Positions 1 through 9,868 of a stretch of 10,640 nt of DNA are shown piece after piece. Where the stretch lies: positions 7,098 through 17,737 of the forward strand of contig DGNI01000003.1 of NCBI GenBank assembly GCA_002388885.1, in the 5' to 3' direction. The translations under genes were made by a program, and so were the position numbers. Position 1 is the stretch's first letter, and each line of letters starts with the position of its first letter. Source of the stretch: Parvularculaceae bacterium UBA4496 (lineage in GTDB: Bacteria > Pseudomonadota > Alphaproteobacteria > Caulobacterales > Parvularculaceae). The notes under the pieces are model-generated. The model saw nothing but the letters and a program-made list of their open reading frames with translations. It was not told where the DNA came from and did not search any database.

Positions 1-1141
1 CAAGCCGTTCCATTTCGAGGGCGCGCGGCGCATGCGTCTTGCGAATTCCGGCATCGAAGAATTGCAAAAGCATGTCGATACGCTGCTGATCATTCCGAAC
101 CAGAATCTGTTCTCGATCGCCAATGAGCGCACGACCTTCCATGAAGCTTTCGCCATGGCGGATCAGGTGCTGCACTCCGGCGTGCGCGGGATCACGGACC
201 TCATGGTGATGCCGGGCCTCATCAATCTAGACTTCGCTGACGTGCGCACCGTGATGAGCGAGATGGGCAAGGCGATGATGGGCACCGGCGAAGCCGAAGG
301 CGAAAAGCGCGCCATTCAGGCCGCCGAAGCCGCCATTTCAAATCCGCTGCTTGATGAAGTATCCATGAAGGGCGCCAAAGGCGTTCTCATTAACATCACT
401 GGGTCCATGGATATGACTCTGTTCGAAGTCGATGAGGCGGCGAACCGTATTCGCGCTGAAGTCGATCCGGACGCCAACATTATTGTCGGTTCGACATTCA
501 ATCAGGATCTCGAGGGCAAGGTCCGCGTTTCCGTCGTCGCCACCGGCATCGACATTGAAGAAAAAGACGTCACGCGGCCGCAGATCAAGATCAACACCGG
601 GGCTGTTTCAAAGCCGTGGCGCGAGCCGGTCAATGTGGACAAGCCGGCTTCAGGGCTGGCTGACGTCGTCGTCACGCCGCCAGTTGCTGCGTCGGCAAGC
701 GCCCCCCGGACTGCGCCTCAGGCTGCGCGCCCCGCAGCATCGCCGGCAACGTCCGCTGCGCCGAATCCGGTCGGCGACGTGCATGAGCGTATTCGCAAGA
801 TGTTGACCGAAGGGGCTGCCGATCCCCGCTCTCCTTCAATCTCTGCGGCGTCCCGCGCGCCGGCGCCGCAAAGGCCGGCAGTTCGACCGGCTGGCGATGC
901 CCAGCGCCAGGGACCGAATCCTTTCCGCAGCGCTCAGGCGATTGGCAAGCATTCGCTCGAGGCTGCCGTTGATATGTTCAAGGCGCTTGGCGGCGGTGAA
1001 GACCGCCGGGATATCGCGCCGCCCCGTGCGCCGGAGGCGTCACGGCCAGGGCCCAGCGGTCCTCGCGGAGATTTGTTTGACGATCAGGAAGACGCCGATC
1101 TCGAAATCCCGTCTTTCCTGCGCAAGAAGAAAACCGGTTGA
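1..1141 (+). CDS. ftsZ: Cell division protein FtsZ (5' part missing)
   Basis: Tubulin-like GTPase that polymerises at midcell into the Z ring and recruits the division machinery. The reading frame is already open at base 2, giving [11 protein letters not shown] before the first in-window ATG at 32, so that ATG is internal. By comparison with E. coli FtsZ about 140 N-terminal residues are lost, including the GGGTGTG nucleotide-binding loop. Visible parts are the end of the GTPase domain, the T7 (synergy) loop NLDFADVR at about bases 224-247, whose acidic residues activate GTP hydrolysis on the neighbouring subunit, and the C-terminal domain up to about base 590. A Pro/Ala-rich linker of roughly 150 residues (about 600-1080) follows. 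The last residues, [12 protein letters not shown], form the conserved C-terminal peptide that binds partners such as FtsA. Downstream lpxC is the usual alphaproteobacterial neighbour. No frameshift is visible. Confidence 0.98.
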   Translation, partial: KPFHFEGARRMRLANSGIEELQKHVDTLLIIPNQNLFSIANERTTFHEAFAMADQVLHSGVRGITDLMVMPGLINLDFADVRTVMSEMGKAMMGTGEAEGEKRAIQAAEAAISNPLLDEVSMKGAKGVLINITGSMDMTLFEVDEAANRIRAEVDPDANIIVGSTFNQDLEGKVRVSVVATGIDIEEKDVTRPQIKINTGAVSKPWREPVNVDKPASGLADVVVTPPVAASASAPRTAPQAARPAASPATSAAPNPVGDVHERIRKMLTEGAADPRSPSISAASRAPAPQRPAVRPAGDAQRQGPNPFRSAQAIGKHSLEAAVDMFKALGGGEDRRDIAPPRAPEASRPGPSGPRGDLFDDQEDADLEIPSFLRKKKTG

Positions 1142-1186
1142 GGCTCGGGGCTTTGGCACGCAAGCCATTGAAACTGAACAAAAAAC

Positions 1187-1223
1187 CGCGCCCGGCGAAA
1201 TAAAGCCGGGCGTGTTCGTGTTT
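1187..1223 (+). terminator. Probable intrinsic terminator after ftsZ
   Basis: CGCCCGGC (1189-1196) pairs perfectly with GCCGGGCG (1205-1212) around the 8-base loop GAAATAAA. A G-U and a C-G pair extend the stem to 10 bp (1187-1214). The following TTCGTGTTTG tract is T-rich but broken, so termination may be partial. A run of six A (1180-1185) precedes the stem and would give a T-run on the other strand, but no minus-strand gene ends here. The position 46 bases after the ftsZ stop fits a terminator separating ftsZ from lpxC. Confidence 0.6.
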
Positions 1224-1402
1224 GTAGCGCACTCTTAAACAACCAGAAATAATCCTTGATGATGCTTAATTTTCGCAAGCGCAAAAAACCTGTAGGCTGG
1301 TTTGGGCTGTCGTACCGCACTAGGAAAACGGTATTAGGGACAAGTCAATCGCGCGCTGGGTATGGGTTTGTTTGGCGTATGGGGCGGGGAAGTGAGCATC
1401 GT

Positions 1403-2296
1403 ATGAGCGGGCCGGCGCGGCAGCGTACGCTTTGTAGTGAGGTTGAGTTCTCGGGCGTTGGTCTGCATTCCGGCAGCCAGTGCCGCATCACCCTTCGGCC
1501 AGCAGGCGTCGATGAAGGGATCGTCTTTCGGCGCACGGACCTCCAAATCGCTGAGAATATCGTTCTGGCTTCTCCGGAAAACGTGGTCGCTGCAGATCAC
1601 GGTACGACCCTGGCAAATGCTTCCGGTGCGCGCATTGCAACGGTTGAGCATCTGATGGCGGCGCTGGCGCTTTGCAGCGTCGATAATGTGTTGATCGATG
1701 TTGATGGCCCGGAAATACCGATTCTCGATGGCAGTTCGGCGCAATTTGTCAGTGAAATTGCGAGCGCAGGGTGTGCCGAGTTGCCGGCGCAGCGGCGGCC
1801 TGTCGCGATCTATGCGCCGATGCGAGTGGGCGAAGGCGATCGTTTCATTGAATTCACGCCGGGGCCGCGCCGCCTTAAAATCGAAATTGCATTTGAAAAC
1901 TGCCTGATTGGCGCCCAGGCGCTTTCACTTAACCTTGATGATGACCATGACCTCGCAAAACTCGCCTCAGCGCGCACTTTCTGCCGCCTTGAGGAGGTTG
2001 AGGATTTGCGTAAAGCGGGCCTTATTCGCGGCGGCACGCTGGCGAATTCGATTGTCGTCGATGGCGACCGGGTGTTGAATGACGGCCCTCTCAGGGACCC
2101 GCTGGAGTTTGTCCTGCACAAGGCCTTAGATCTGATAGGCGATCTTTATCTGCTCGGCGCGCCTATTAACGGGTCAATTCGCGCCGTAAGGCCCGGGCAT
2201 GCCATCAATACGCGCGGGGCCTGCGCCTTACTCCGGGAGGCCGGTATTCTTGCGGCCGCGGAGCCTGACAACGCGGCCATTCGCGCCACGGCTTGA
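1403..2296 (+). CDS. lpxC: UDP-3-O-acyl-N-acetylglucosamine deacetylase LpxC
   Basis: Zinc-dependent cytoplasmic deacetylase that removes the acetyl group from UDP-3-O-acyl-GlcNAc, the committed step of lipid A synthesis. With the ATG at 1403 the protein has 297 residues, close to the usual 300-305, and opens with QRTLCSEVEFSGVGLHSG, matching the family N-terminus. The first zinc ligand and neighbouring catalytic Glu are in VEHLMAAL (E82, H83). The other zinc ligands are in HKALDLIGDL (H239, D243), and the conserved C-terminal histidine is in PGHAIN (H266). All expected catalytic residues are therefore present. A GGGGAAGTGAG stretch at 1386-1396 can serve as ribosome-binding site. The frame stays open upstream to a TTG at 1256 and ATGs at 1259, 1262 and 1379, but that 49-residue extension is basic and unlike LpxC. 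I could not identify a clear promoter in the 261-base gap after ftsZ. bamD follows after 98 bases. Confidence 0.97.
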   Translation: MSGPARQRTLCSEVEFSGVGLHSGSQCRITLRPAGVDEGIVFRRTDLQIAENIVLASPENVVAADHGTTLANASGARIATVEHLMAALALCSVDNVLIDVDGPEIPILDGSSAQFVSEIASAGCAELPAQRRPVAIYAPMRVGEGDRFIEFTPGPRRLKIEIAFENCLIGAQALSLNLDDDHDLAKLASARTFCRLEEVEDLRKAGLIRGGTLANSIVVDGDRVLNDGPLRDPLEFVLHKALDLIGDLYLLGAPINGSIRAVRPGHAINTRGACALLREAGILAAAEPDNAAIRATA

Positions 2297-2311
2297 GCCC
2301 CAAACCCTTGT

Positions 2312-2340
2312 TTGACCTTGGGTCCGCGCGCCACTAGAAA
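2312..2340 (+). promoter_or_regulatory. Candidate sigma70-type promoter for bamD (-recN-ligA)
   Basis: TTGACC (2312-2317, five of six matches to TTGACA) is followed after exactly 17 bases by TAGAAA (2335-2340, four of six matches to TATAAT). This would place the transcript start near 2347, giving a leader of about 48 bases before the GTG start of bamD. The site lies in the 98-base gap after lpxC. It is a sequence match only; alphaproteobacterial promoters often deviate from the E. coli consensus. Confidence 0.4.
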
Positions 2341-2394
2341 TGCACGTCTGGCGCCGGAAAAAGGCGATTCTTATTGGCGAAAGGCGTTTAGCGC

Positions 2395-3375
2395 GTGACA
2401 AACCGGTTTGCGTATTTGGGTAAAGCAATCTTGATTTTAACCGCCTGTCTGGCTCTTGCCGCCTGCGGTTCCGCCAAAAAGAAAAAGTTCGCTTACGTAG
2501 AGCGTCCAGTTGAGACGCTTTATGCAAACGCGACTGCAGAGCTTGAGCGCAAGCGCTATGAGACTGCCATTGCCTATTTTGAAGAGGTGGAGCGGCAGCA
2601 TCCGTATTCGGCCTGGGCGCGCCGTTCGATGTTGATGAAAGCGTTCGCCTACTATCAGGGAAATGATTACGAAGAGGCGGTAACCGCTCTTGACCAGTTC
2701 ATCTCGCTCCATCCCGGCAACAAGGATGCTCCTTACGCCTACTATTTGAAGGCCATGTGCTTCTATGAGCGTATTCGCGATGTTGGACGCGACCAGGAAT
2801 ATACGAACAACGCCGTAATATCTCTCAATGATGTCATCAGGCGTTATCCGAACACGGAGTATGCGCGTGACGCGCGATTGAAGCTTGACCTAACCTTTGA
2901 TCACCTTGCCGGCAAGGAAATGTATGTCGGGCGTTTTTACCTGAAGCAGAACAAGCATATCGCCGCAATCAACCGCTTCAAGAAAGTCATTACCGATTAT
3001 CAGACTACGAGCCATGTGCCCGAAGCGCTGCACCGCCTTGTGGAAGCGTATCTCGAATTAGGGATTGTTGATGAAGCGCGGGCCGCCGCGGCCGTGCTCG
3101 GGCACAATTATCCCGGCAGTGGTTGGTATCAAGATTCCTACCGTCTGTTCGAGCGTCGCAATCTGGTGGCGGGCGGCTCCCGCTTGCCGGGAAGAAGTGG
3201 CGATGACGAGCGGGCTGTTGTTCAGGCCAGCGGGAGCGCCAATTCGGCGGTCGCGGACCAGTCCGGACTGGCGACTTCCCGCGCCATGGCGCCGCCTCCG
3301 TTGGACGATGAGGAAGATATGGCCAGCAATGTCATCGGCGAATATAACGGCCAGCCGGTCTACGATGAAAAATAG
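2395..3375 (+). CDS. bamD: Outer membrane assembly lipoprotein BamD
   Basis: Essential lipoprotein of the BAM complex, which folds beta-barrel proteins into the outer membrane; it acts on the periplasmic face and contacts BamA. The GTG start at 2395 is chosen because a lipoprotein signal follows at once: a basic N-terminus, a hydrophobic stretch (residues 8-20) and the lipobox LAAC with Cys24 as the predicted lipidated residue. AAAGG at 2380-2384 is a plausible ribosome-binding site. Residues about 38-252 form a TPR-type helical array with motifs such as AYYQGNDYEEAVTALDQF, as in the family. Residues about 254-326 are a low-complexity, probably disordered tail, making the protein (326 residues) longer than E. 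coli BamD (about 245). It ends 43 to 85 bases before recN, depending on the recN start, and is probably cotranscribed with it. Confidence 0.95.
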   Translation: MTNRFAYLGKAILILTACLALAACGSAKKKKFAYVERPVETLYANATAELERKRYETAIAYFEEVERQHPYSAWARRSMLMKAFAYYQGNDYEEAVTALDQFISLHPGNKDAPYAYYLKAMCFYERIRDVGRDQEYTNNAVISLNDVIRRYPNTEYARDARLKLDLTFDHLAGKEMYVGRFYLKQNKHIAAINRFKKVITDYQTTSHVPEALHRLVEAYLELGIVDEARAAAAVLGHNYPGSGWYQDSYRLFERRNLVAGGSRLPGRSGDDERAVVQASGSANSAVADQSGLATSRAMAPPPLDDEEDMASNVIGEYNGQPVYDEK

Positions 3376-3460
3376 CCAGCCGCTTTAACGGTGCGCCAAA
3401 CTGCGATAAATCGGTCCGATGAAGGCGCGCATGCCGCGCGCCGGAGCGGTTTGTGCATCA

Positions 3461-5188
3461 ATGCTGACAGCGCTGCAAATTCAGGATTTCGTTTTGATCG
3501 ATCAGGCGCGGCTCGTGCTTGGTCGCGGCATGACGGCGCTGACCGGCGAGACCGGCGCGGGCAAATCGATTTTGCTCGATGCGCTCGGTCTTGCGGTTGG
3601 CGGGCGCGCCGAGCGCGGCGCAGTTCGTCAGGGCGCCAAACAGGGAATTGTTTCCGTAATCTTCGAGCCTCAATCAAATCATCCCGTCTGGAAGGTGCTC
3701 GAGGAAAACGGGCTCGACACTGGCGATGATCAAATCATTCTGCGCCGCGTGCAGAGCGCCGATGGCCGCGGACGCGGCTTTGTCAATGATCAGCCGGTGT
3801 CGATCGGTATGCTGCGCAATGTCGGCGAAACGCTGATCGAAATTCACGGACAGCATGACGGGCGTGGATTTCTGACGGCGTCGGCGCATCGCGACATGCT
3901 CGATGAGTTCGGCGGGCTTGCGAAGAAAGCTGATGCGGTCGCCGCATTGTGGCGTGACTGGCGGAACGCTCAAGAAGCACTGGAAGAAAAAAAGCGTGAG
4001 CGCGACGCCGCGGCTCGAGAAGCGGATTACCTGCGCCATGTGATCGATCGCCTCGGCAAGCTTGATCCGCAGGAAGATGAAGAAGCGGCGCTGGCGTCGC
4101 GCCGGTCCGAACTGATGGCGTCGGACAAGATTGCCGATGATCTGAACGCCGCTGCGGCAGCACTCGGCGAAGGCGGTTTTGATACGAAACTCGCCGCAGC
4201 GCTGCGGCGGATCGAACGGGCGGCAACGCAAATGCCGGGCGATGACAATCCGCTGGCGAAACTGGCGGCGCGGCTCGACAGCGCGCTCAATGAGGCGGCG
4301 GAGGCGCGCATCGCTCTCGATGACGCCATTGCCCGTTTCGGCGCGGACCCCGACGAGCTTGACCGCGTCGAGGAAAGGCTGTTCGCGTTGCGCGCGGAGG
4401 CGCGAAAGCATGGCGTCACGCCTGACGGGCTGCGCGGGTTTCTCGACAAGGCAAAAGCGAGCCTCGACAGTTTGGAACAGGGTGAGGCGGCGTTCGGCGA
4501 ACTTGAAAAGACCATGAGGGAAACGAGGACGGCTTTTGAAAAAGCCGCGAAAGCGCTCTCAAAAGGTCGCACTTCAGCGGCGAAGAAGCTGGATCAGGCT
4601 GTTGCAAAGGAACTCGCGCCCCTCAAACTCGGCAAGGCTGCGTTCGAGACGAAAATTATGACCAGTGAAGCGCATCCGACGTCCGAAGGCTTTGATACGG
4701 TCGAGTTCATGGTGGCGACCAATCCGGGCGCCCCGGCCGGGCCGTTGAAAACCATTGCATCGGGCGGCGAGCTGTCGCGGTTTGTGCTCGCCATGAAAGC
4801 GGCGTTGTCGGTGAAGGAAAACCGTACGGTCATCATCTTCGATGAAGTCGATGCCGGCGTCGGCGGCGCCGTCGCCGACGCGGTGGGTGAGCGCCTTGCA
4901 CGGCTTGCATCCGACGCGCAGGTTCTGGTGGTGACGCACTCACCGCAGGTGGCTGCGCGCGCCGGCGCCCAATGGCGCATCGAGAAAAAGCAGACAAAAA
5001 CCTCAACGCTGACAAAAGTCATCCCGCTTGAACCTGCTGACCGTGAAGAAGAAATCGCCCGCATGCTGTCCGGCGCCGTAGTGACCGACGAAGCGCGCGC
5101 CGCGGCGCGGCGCCTGCTGGGCGCGCCGCTTGATCGTAAAGAGGCGGCAAAGAAACCGGCGCGAAAAAAACTGGCAAAAGCCGGGTAG
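3461..5188 (+). CDS. recN: DNA repair protein RecN
   Basis: SMC-like ATPase acting early in RecA-dependent repair of double-strand breaks. With the ATG at 3461 it has 575 residues (E. coli about 553) and begins MLTALQIQDFVLID, the typical RecN start. Walker A is GETGAGKS (residues 29-36), the ABC signature is SGGELSR (434-440) and Walker B is VIIFDEVDAG with D461 and E462, followed by VVTHSPQVA. The middle (roughly 150-370) is rich in Ala, Glu, Lys and Arg in coiled-coil style, matching the SMC-type arms. The C-terminus adds a short basic tail (KKPARKKLAKAG). In-frame ATGs at 3419 and 3431 also exist: 3431 has the better-spaced GAAGG (3421-3425), whereas 3461 has GGAG 14 bases upstream, so up to 14 more residues are possible. 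ligA starts 18 bp downstream, which suggests cotranscription. Confidence 0.96.
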   Translation: MLTALQIQDFVLIDQARLVLGRGMTALTGETGAGKSILLDALGLAVGGRAERGAVRQGAKQGIVSVIFEPQSNHPVWKVLEENGLDTGDDQIILRRVQSADGRGRGFVNDQPVSIGMLRNVGETLIEIHGQHDGRGFLTASAHRDMLDEFGGLAKKADAVAALWRDWRNAQEALEEKKRERDAAAREADYLRHVIDRLGKLDPQEDEEAALASRRSELMASDKIADDLNAAAAALGEGGFDTKLAAALRRIERAATQMPGDDNPLAKLAARLDSALNEAAEARIALDDAIARFGADPDELDRVEERLFALRAEARKHGVTPDGLRGFLDKAKASLDSLEQGEAAFGELEKTMRETRTAFEKAAKALSKGRTSAAKKLDQAVAKELAPLKLGKAAFETKIMTSEAHPTSEGFDTVEFMVATNPGAPAGPLKTIASGGELSRFVLAMKAALSVKENRTVIIFDEVDAGVGGAVADAVGERLARLASDAQVLVVTHSPQVAARAGAQWRIEKKQTKTSTLTKVIPLEPADREEEIARMLSGAVVTDEARAAARRLLGAPLDRKEAAKKPARKKLAKAG

Positions 5189-5197
5189 GGCGAATAA

Positions 5198-7366
<2,169 letters not shown>

Positions 7367-7370
7367 CCCC

Positions 7371-7400
7371 TTAAATTCCACCGTACAAGTCCTATATATA
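7371..7400 (+). promoter_or_regulatory. Candidate promoter for lemA
   Basis: An AT-rich TATATATA element (7393-7400) stands out in this GC-rich sequence, in the short gap after ligA. Read as a -10 box, TATATA (7393-7398) has TTAAAT (7371-7376) 16 bases upstream, a poor -35 match. The transcript would begin near the ribosome-binding site, with a very short leader. Evidence is positional and compositional only. Confidence 0.35.
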
Positions 7401-7405
7401 AGGCG

Positions 7406-7410
7406 GGAGG
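7406..7410 (+). promoter_or_regulatory. Strong Shine-Dalgarno site of lemA
   Basis: GGAGG ends 7 bases before the ATG at 7418. It is the strongest ribosome-binding site in the window and fixes the lemA start. The contrast with the weak sites of recN and ligA supports lemA as the first gene of its own unit. Confidence 0.75.
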
Positions 7411-7417
7411 GCGTTTC

Positions 7418-7984
7418 ATGAATATGATGCTTGTTTTTTTGGGCCTCGCGATCGTCGCGGGTGTGGCGCTGGTCGCCGTCTACAACCTGCTCGTCAAACG
7501 CCGGCAGATGGTGAACAACGGCTGGTCCGATATTGATGTTCAGCTCAAGCGCCGCACCGACCTGATCCCTCAGCTGGTGACGACAGTAAAAGGCTACGCC
7601 GCCCATGAGCGCACGCTGTTTGAAGAGATTGTTGAAAAGCGCAACGCCGCCAGTGCGGCGGGCGATGATCCGGCGGCGCGCGGCGCGGCCGAAAGCGCCT
7701 TGTCGCGGCCCATGGCGAAGCTGATCGCTGTGGCGGAGGACTATCCGGAGCTGAAAGCCAGCGAGAATTTTCTCGGCTTGCAAACCGAGCTTGCGGAAAC
7801 CGAAGACAAGATCGAAATGGCGCGGCGGTTTTATAACGGCGCCGTGCGTGAGCTGAATACGCTGATCGAAAGCTTTCCGGTCAACATTCTGGCGGGCGGA
7901 TTCGGGTTTGGCGCGCGTGATTACTTTGAGATTGAAATCGCTGACCGGGCAGCGCCCCAGATCAAGCTGGGCGATGGATCATGA
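7418..7984 (+). CDS. lemA: LemA family protein
   Basis: Member of the widespread LemA family, whose biochemical role is not settled; it is unrelated to the sensor kinase once also named LemA. The 188-residue length is typical. An N-terminal hydrophobic segment (about residues 4-24) is followed by the family hallmark VYNLLVKRRQMVNNGWSDID and then VQLKRRTDLIPQLV and VKGYAAHE. The rest reads as amphipathic helices, as in the known helical-bundle fold, with conserved RRFYNGAVRELN and IESFPVNILA near the end. The protein is probably anchored by the N-terminal segment with the helical domain outside or at the membrane face; the orientation is inferred. It begins 51 bases after the ligA stop and its stop codon overlaps the start of the DUF2207 gene (ATGA), so the two are very likely translationally coupled and may act together. 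Confidence 0.95.
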   Translation: MNMMLVFLGLAIVAGVALVAVYNLLVKRRQMVNNGWSDIDVQLKRRTDLIPQLVTTVKGYAAHERTLFEEIVEKRNAASAAGDDPAARGAAESALSRPMAKLIAVAEDYPELKASENFLGLQTELAETEDKIEMARRFYNGAVRELNTLIESFPVNILAGGFGFGARDYFEIEIADRAAPQIKLGDGS

Positions 7985-9690
7985 GCATACGCAGCGTTGT
8001 TTTATGGATGTTCGCGCTATTCGCGATGCTGGCGTCGGGCGCGGCGCTCGCGGCCGAAAAGATCAACGATTTTTCCGTAGATATCGACGTTAAGAAGAAT
8101 GGCGACATTACCATTACAGAGACCATTGCGGTTACGTCGGAAGGAAACCAGATCCGGCGCGGTATATTTCGCGACCTGCCGCGATATTTTGATCAGAACG
8201 GCGCAAAGCTTGCTTATGATTATGATGTAAACAGCGTCACTCGTGACGGAAAACGTGAGTCATACGCGATTGAGCGGCAGCGAAACGCCTTCCGCATTCG
8301 CATTGGCGACGCCGATGTTTTCCTGCAGAACGGCAATCATGTTTACGAGATTCAGTACTCGGTAAAAAATCAGATCCGTTATTTCGAAGATTTCGACGAA
8401 CTCTACTGGAACGTGACCGGAACCTATTGGGCTTTTCCCATTGACCAGGCAAGTGCACAGGTGACGTTGCCGGAAGGCGCTAAGGTGACGCAGCGCGCAG
8501 CCTATACCGGTCATCGCGGACAGTCCGGCGGGGATTATTCGTATCGGCAAGTGGGCGGCGATCACGTCTTTACCACAAGCCGCAGCCTTGCAAGCACAGA
8601 GGGGCTCACCATTGCGCTCGGGTTTGAAAAAGGCGCCGTTGACCCGCCGTCGGCGGCTGACAAGCGCGCGCAATGGTTTGCGGTCAATGCTTCGGCGCTG
8701 GTGCTTTCCTCGGCAATTGCATTGCTTTCGCTGTTTTACAGCTGGACGTATATGCGCGCCGGCCGCGATCCGGCGAGGGGGCCGGTGTTCCCACGCTACG
8801 AACCGCCCGAGGGCTATTCGCCGGCAGGCGTGCACTATATTTACCGGCGCATGCTCGCGGGTAATCAGGCATTGATTGCGACTATTCTCAATCTAGCAAT
8901 TAAAGATGCGATCAGCATCGATGCGCAGAGCAAGAAGAAAACAAAACTGACCTTGAAAGATTCAGGCGGCGACAACCTCTTTCCCGCAGAGCGCACGCTA
9001 CTCAACAAGGTTTTCAATCGCCGGGAAGAGTTCACTCTTGGGTCGGGTTATGACACTGCGTTTACCAGCGCCTATACCGCGTTTCAAAAGGACGTCAGCA
9101 ATCGGTTCGGCAGTCCCTATTTCAAGTGGAATAGCGGTTATCTGATCTTGTCGGTATTGCTGACCGCGGCGGCGATTGTCGTCGGGATCAAGCTGTCGGT
9201 CTTCTGGTCGGTCTGGCACACAGTCGCCGTTCTTGCCTTGGGCGCGATGCTTGGCGCCTTCGCCTATTTCATTCCGGCGCCGACCATGATGGGACAGAAA
9301 ATCCGAACCGAGATCGAAGGCTTCCGGCTGTATCTCAAGACTGCGGAAAAGATTTATCTCGATGCGGTGGAGCCGGGCGCCAAAGCGCCGCCGCCCATGA
9401 CGGTGGAACGCTACGAAAGGTTTCTTCCCTACGCTGTTGCGCTAGGCGTTGAAGAACCATGGACGCGACATTTCGAAAACCTGATCCCGCAGGAGGCAGC
9501 GAACTATCAGCCGCGCTGGGCGCACGGCTATCGCCGGGGCGATTCCCTCCACGGTCTCAACAAGGCGTTTATGTCGGGGATGTCCTCAGGCGTCGCAACA
9601 GCGCTGCCGCAAAGCTCATCTTCTTCAGGTTCCGGCGGCGGCGGGTTTTCCGGCGGCGGCGGCGGCGGCGGAGGCGGCGGCGGATGGTAA
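7981..9690 (+). CDS. DUF2207 domain membrane protein, LemA partner
   Basis: Predicted membrane protein of the DUF2207 family; no biochemical function is established. A signal peptide (residues 1-24, ending GAALA before AEKINDF) leads to an extracytoplasmic beta-rich domain (about 28-215) with motifs such as GDITITETI, RRGIFRDLPRYF and DELYWNVTGTYW, the DUF2207 pattern. A transmembrane segment follows (about 233-255), then a mixed domain (about 265-380) containing PRYEPPEGYSPAGV, two closely spaced transmembrane segments (about 385-403 and 409-431), and a conserved region with GFRLYLKTAEK and RYERFLPYAVALGVEEPW. The C-terminus is Ser/Gly-rich and ends in eleven Gly plus Trp. Glycine-rich ends closed by Trp are common in this family and in other LemA neighbours. 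The ATG overlaps the lemA stop by four bases, so the start is well supported. The 569-residue length is ordinary for the family. Confidence 0.93.
   Translation: MSIRSVVLWMFALFAMLASGAALAAEKINDFSVDIDVKKNGDITITETIAVTSEGNQIRRGIFRDLPRYFDQNGAKLAYDYDVNSVTRDGKRESYAIERQRNAFRIRIGDADVFLQNGNHVYEIQYSVKNQIRYFEDFDELYWNVTGTYWAFPIDQASAQVTLPEGAKVTQRAAYTGHRGQSGGDYSYRQVGGDHVFTTSRSLASTEGLTIALGFEKGAVDPPSAADKRAQWFAVNASALVLSSAIALLSLFYSWTYMRAGRDPARGPVFPRYEPPEGYSPAGVHYIYRRMLAGNQALIATILNLAIKDAISIDAQSKKKTKLTLKDSGGDNLFPAERTLLNKVFNRREEFTLGSGYDTAFTSAYTAFQKDVSNRFGSPYFKWNSGYLILSVLLTAAAIVVGIKLSVFWSVWHTVAVLALGAMLGAFAYFIPAPTMMGQKIRTEIEGFRLYLKTAEKIYLDAVEPGAKAPPPMTVERYERFLPYAVALGVEEPWTRHFENLIPQEAANYQPRWAHGYRRGDSLHGLNKAFMSGMSSGVATALPQSSSSSGSGGGGFSGGGGGGGGGGGW
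9652..9684 (+). repeat. GGC/GGA triplet repeat encoding eleven glycines
   Basis: Eleven consecutive glycine codons (nine GGC and two GGA, the GGA at 9670 and 9682) lie just before the terminal TGG-TAA of the DUF2207 gene. The near-perfect triplet run could change length by replication slippage without shifting the frame. It is preceded by a Ser/Gly stretch with GGGGFSG. Confidence 0.85.
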
Positions 9691-9694
9691 CCGT

Positions 9695-9782
9695 GAGTGG
9701 CTAAATTTTCTGCTACCCGCGGATGCCTCAATGGCAGATTCAACCCTCCCGCGGTGTTTGAAGCCACCCCGCCACTCTTTTT
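9695..9782 (+). terminator. Possible terminator after the lemA-DUF2207 unit
   Basis: GAGTGGC (9695-9701) is the exact reverse complement of GCCACTC (9771-9777), which runs directly into five T (9778-9782). The enclosed 69 bases contain weaker hairpins, for example TGCC/GGCA (9724-9736) and GGTG with CACC just before the T run. The long loop makes this an unusual terminator, so the call is tentative. Confidence 0.3.
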
Positions 9783-9868
9783 GACCATAGTGACTGCACG
9801 CCATTGCGCGCCCTTGGCTCTGCGCGCTAAACCGGCGGAAAATCAGCCAGATTTCAAGGCAATAAGGG

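Noticed and set aside
432..806. 124-codon + strand frame within ftsZ
   Set aside because: Overlaps FtsZ in another frame, extremely Arg-rich, no motif; a shadow of the coding sequence.
2298..2323. CCCAA/TTGGG inverted repeat after lpxC as a terminator
   Set aside because: Only five base pairs, a 14-base loop and no T run afterwards; not enough to call a terminator.
3674..4411. Minus-strand open frame of 245 codons inside recN
   Set aside because: Antisense shadow of the RecN coding sequence; its composition follows from GC-biased codon use and no family motif is visible.
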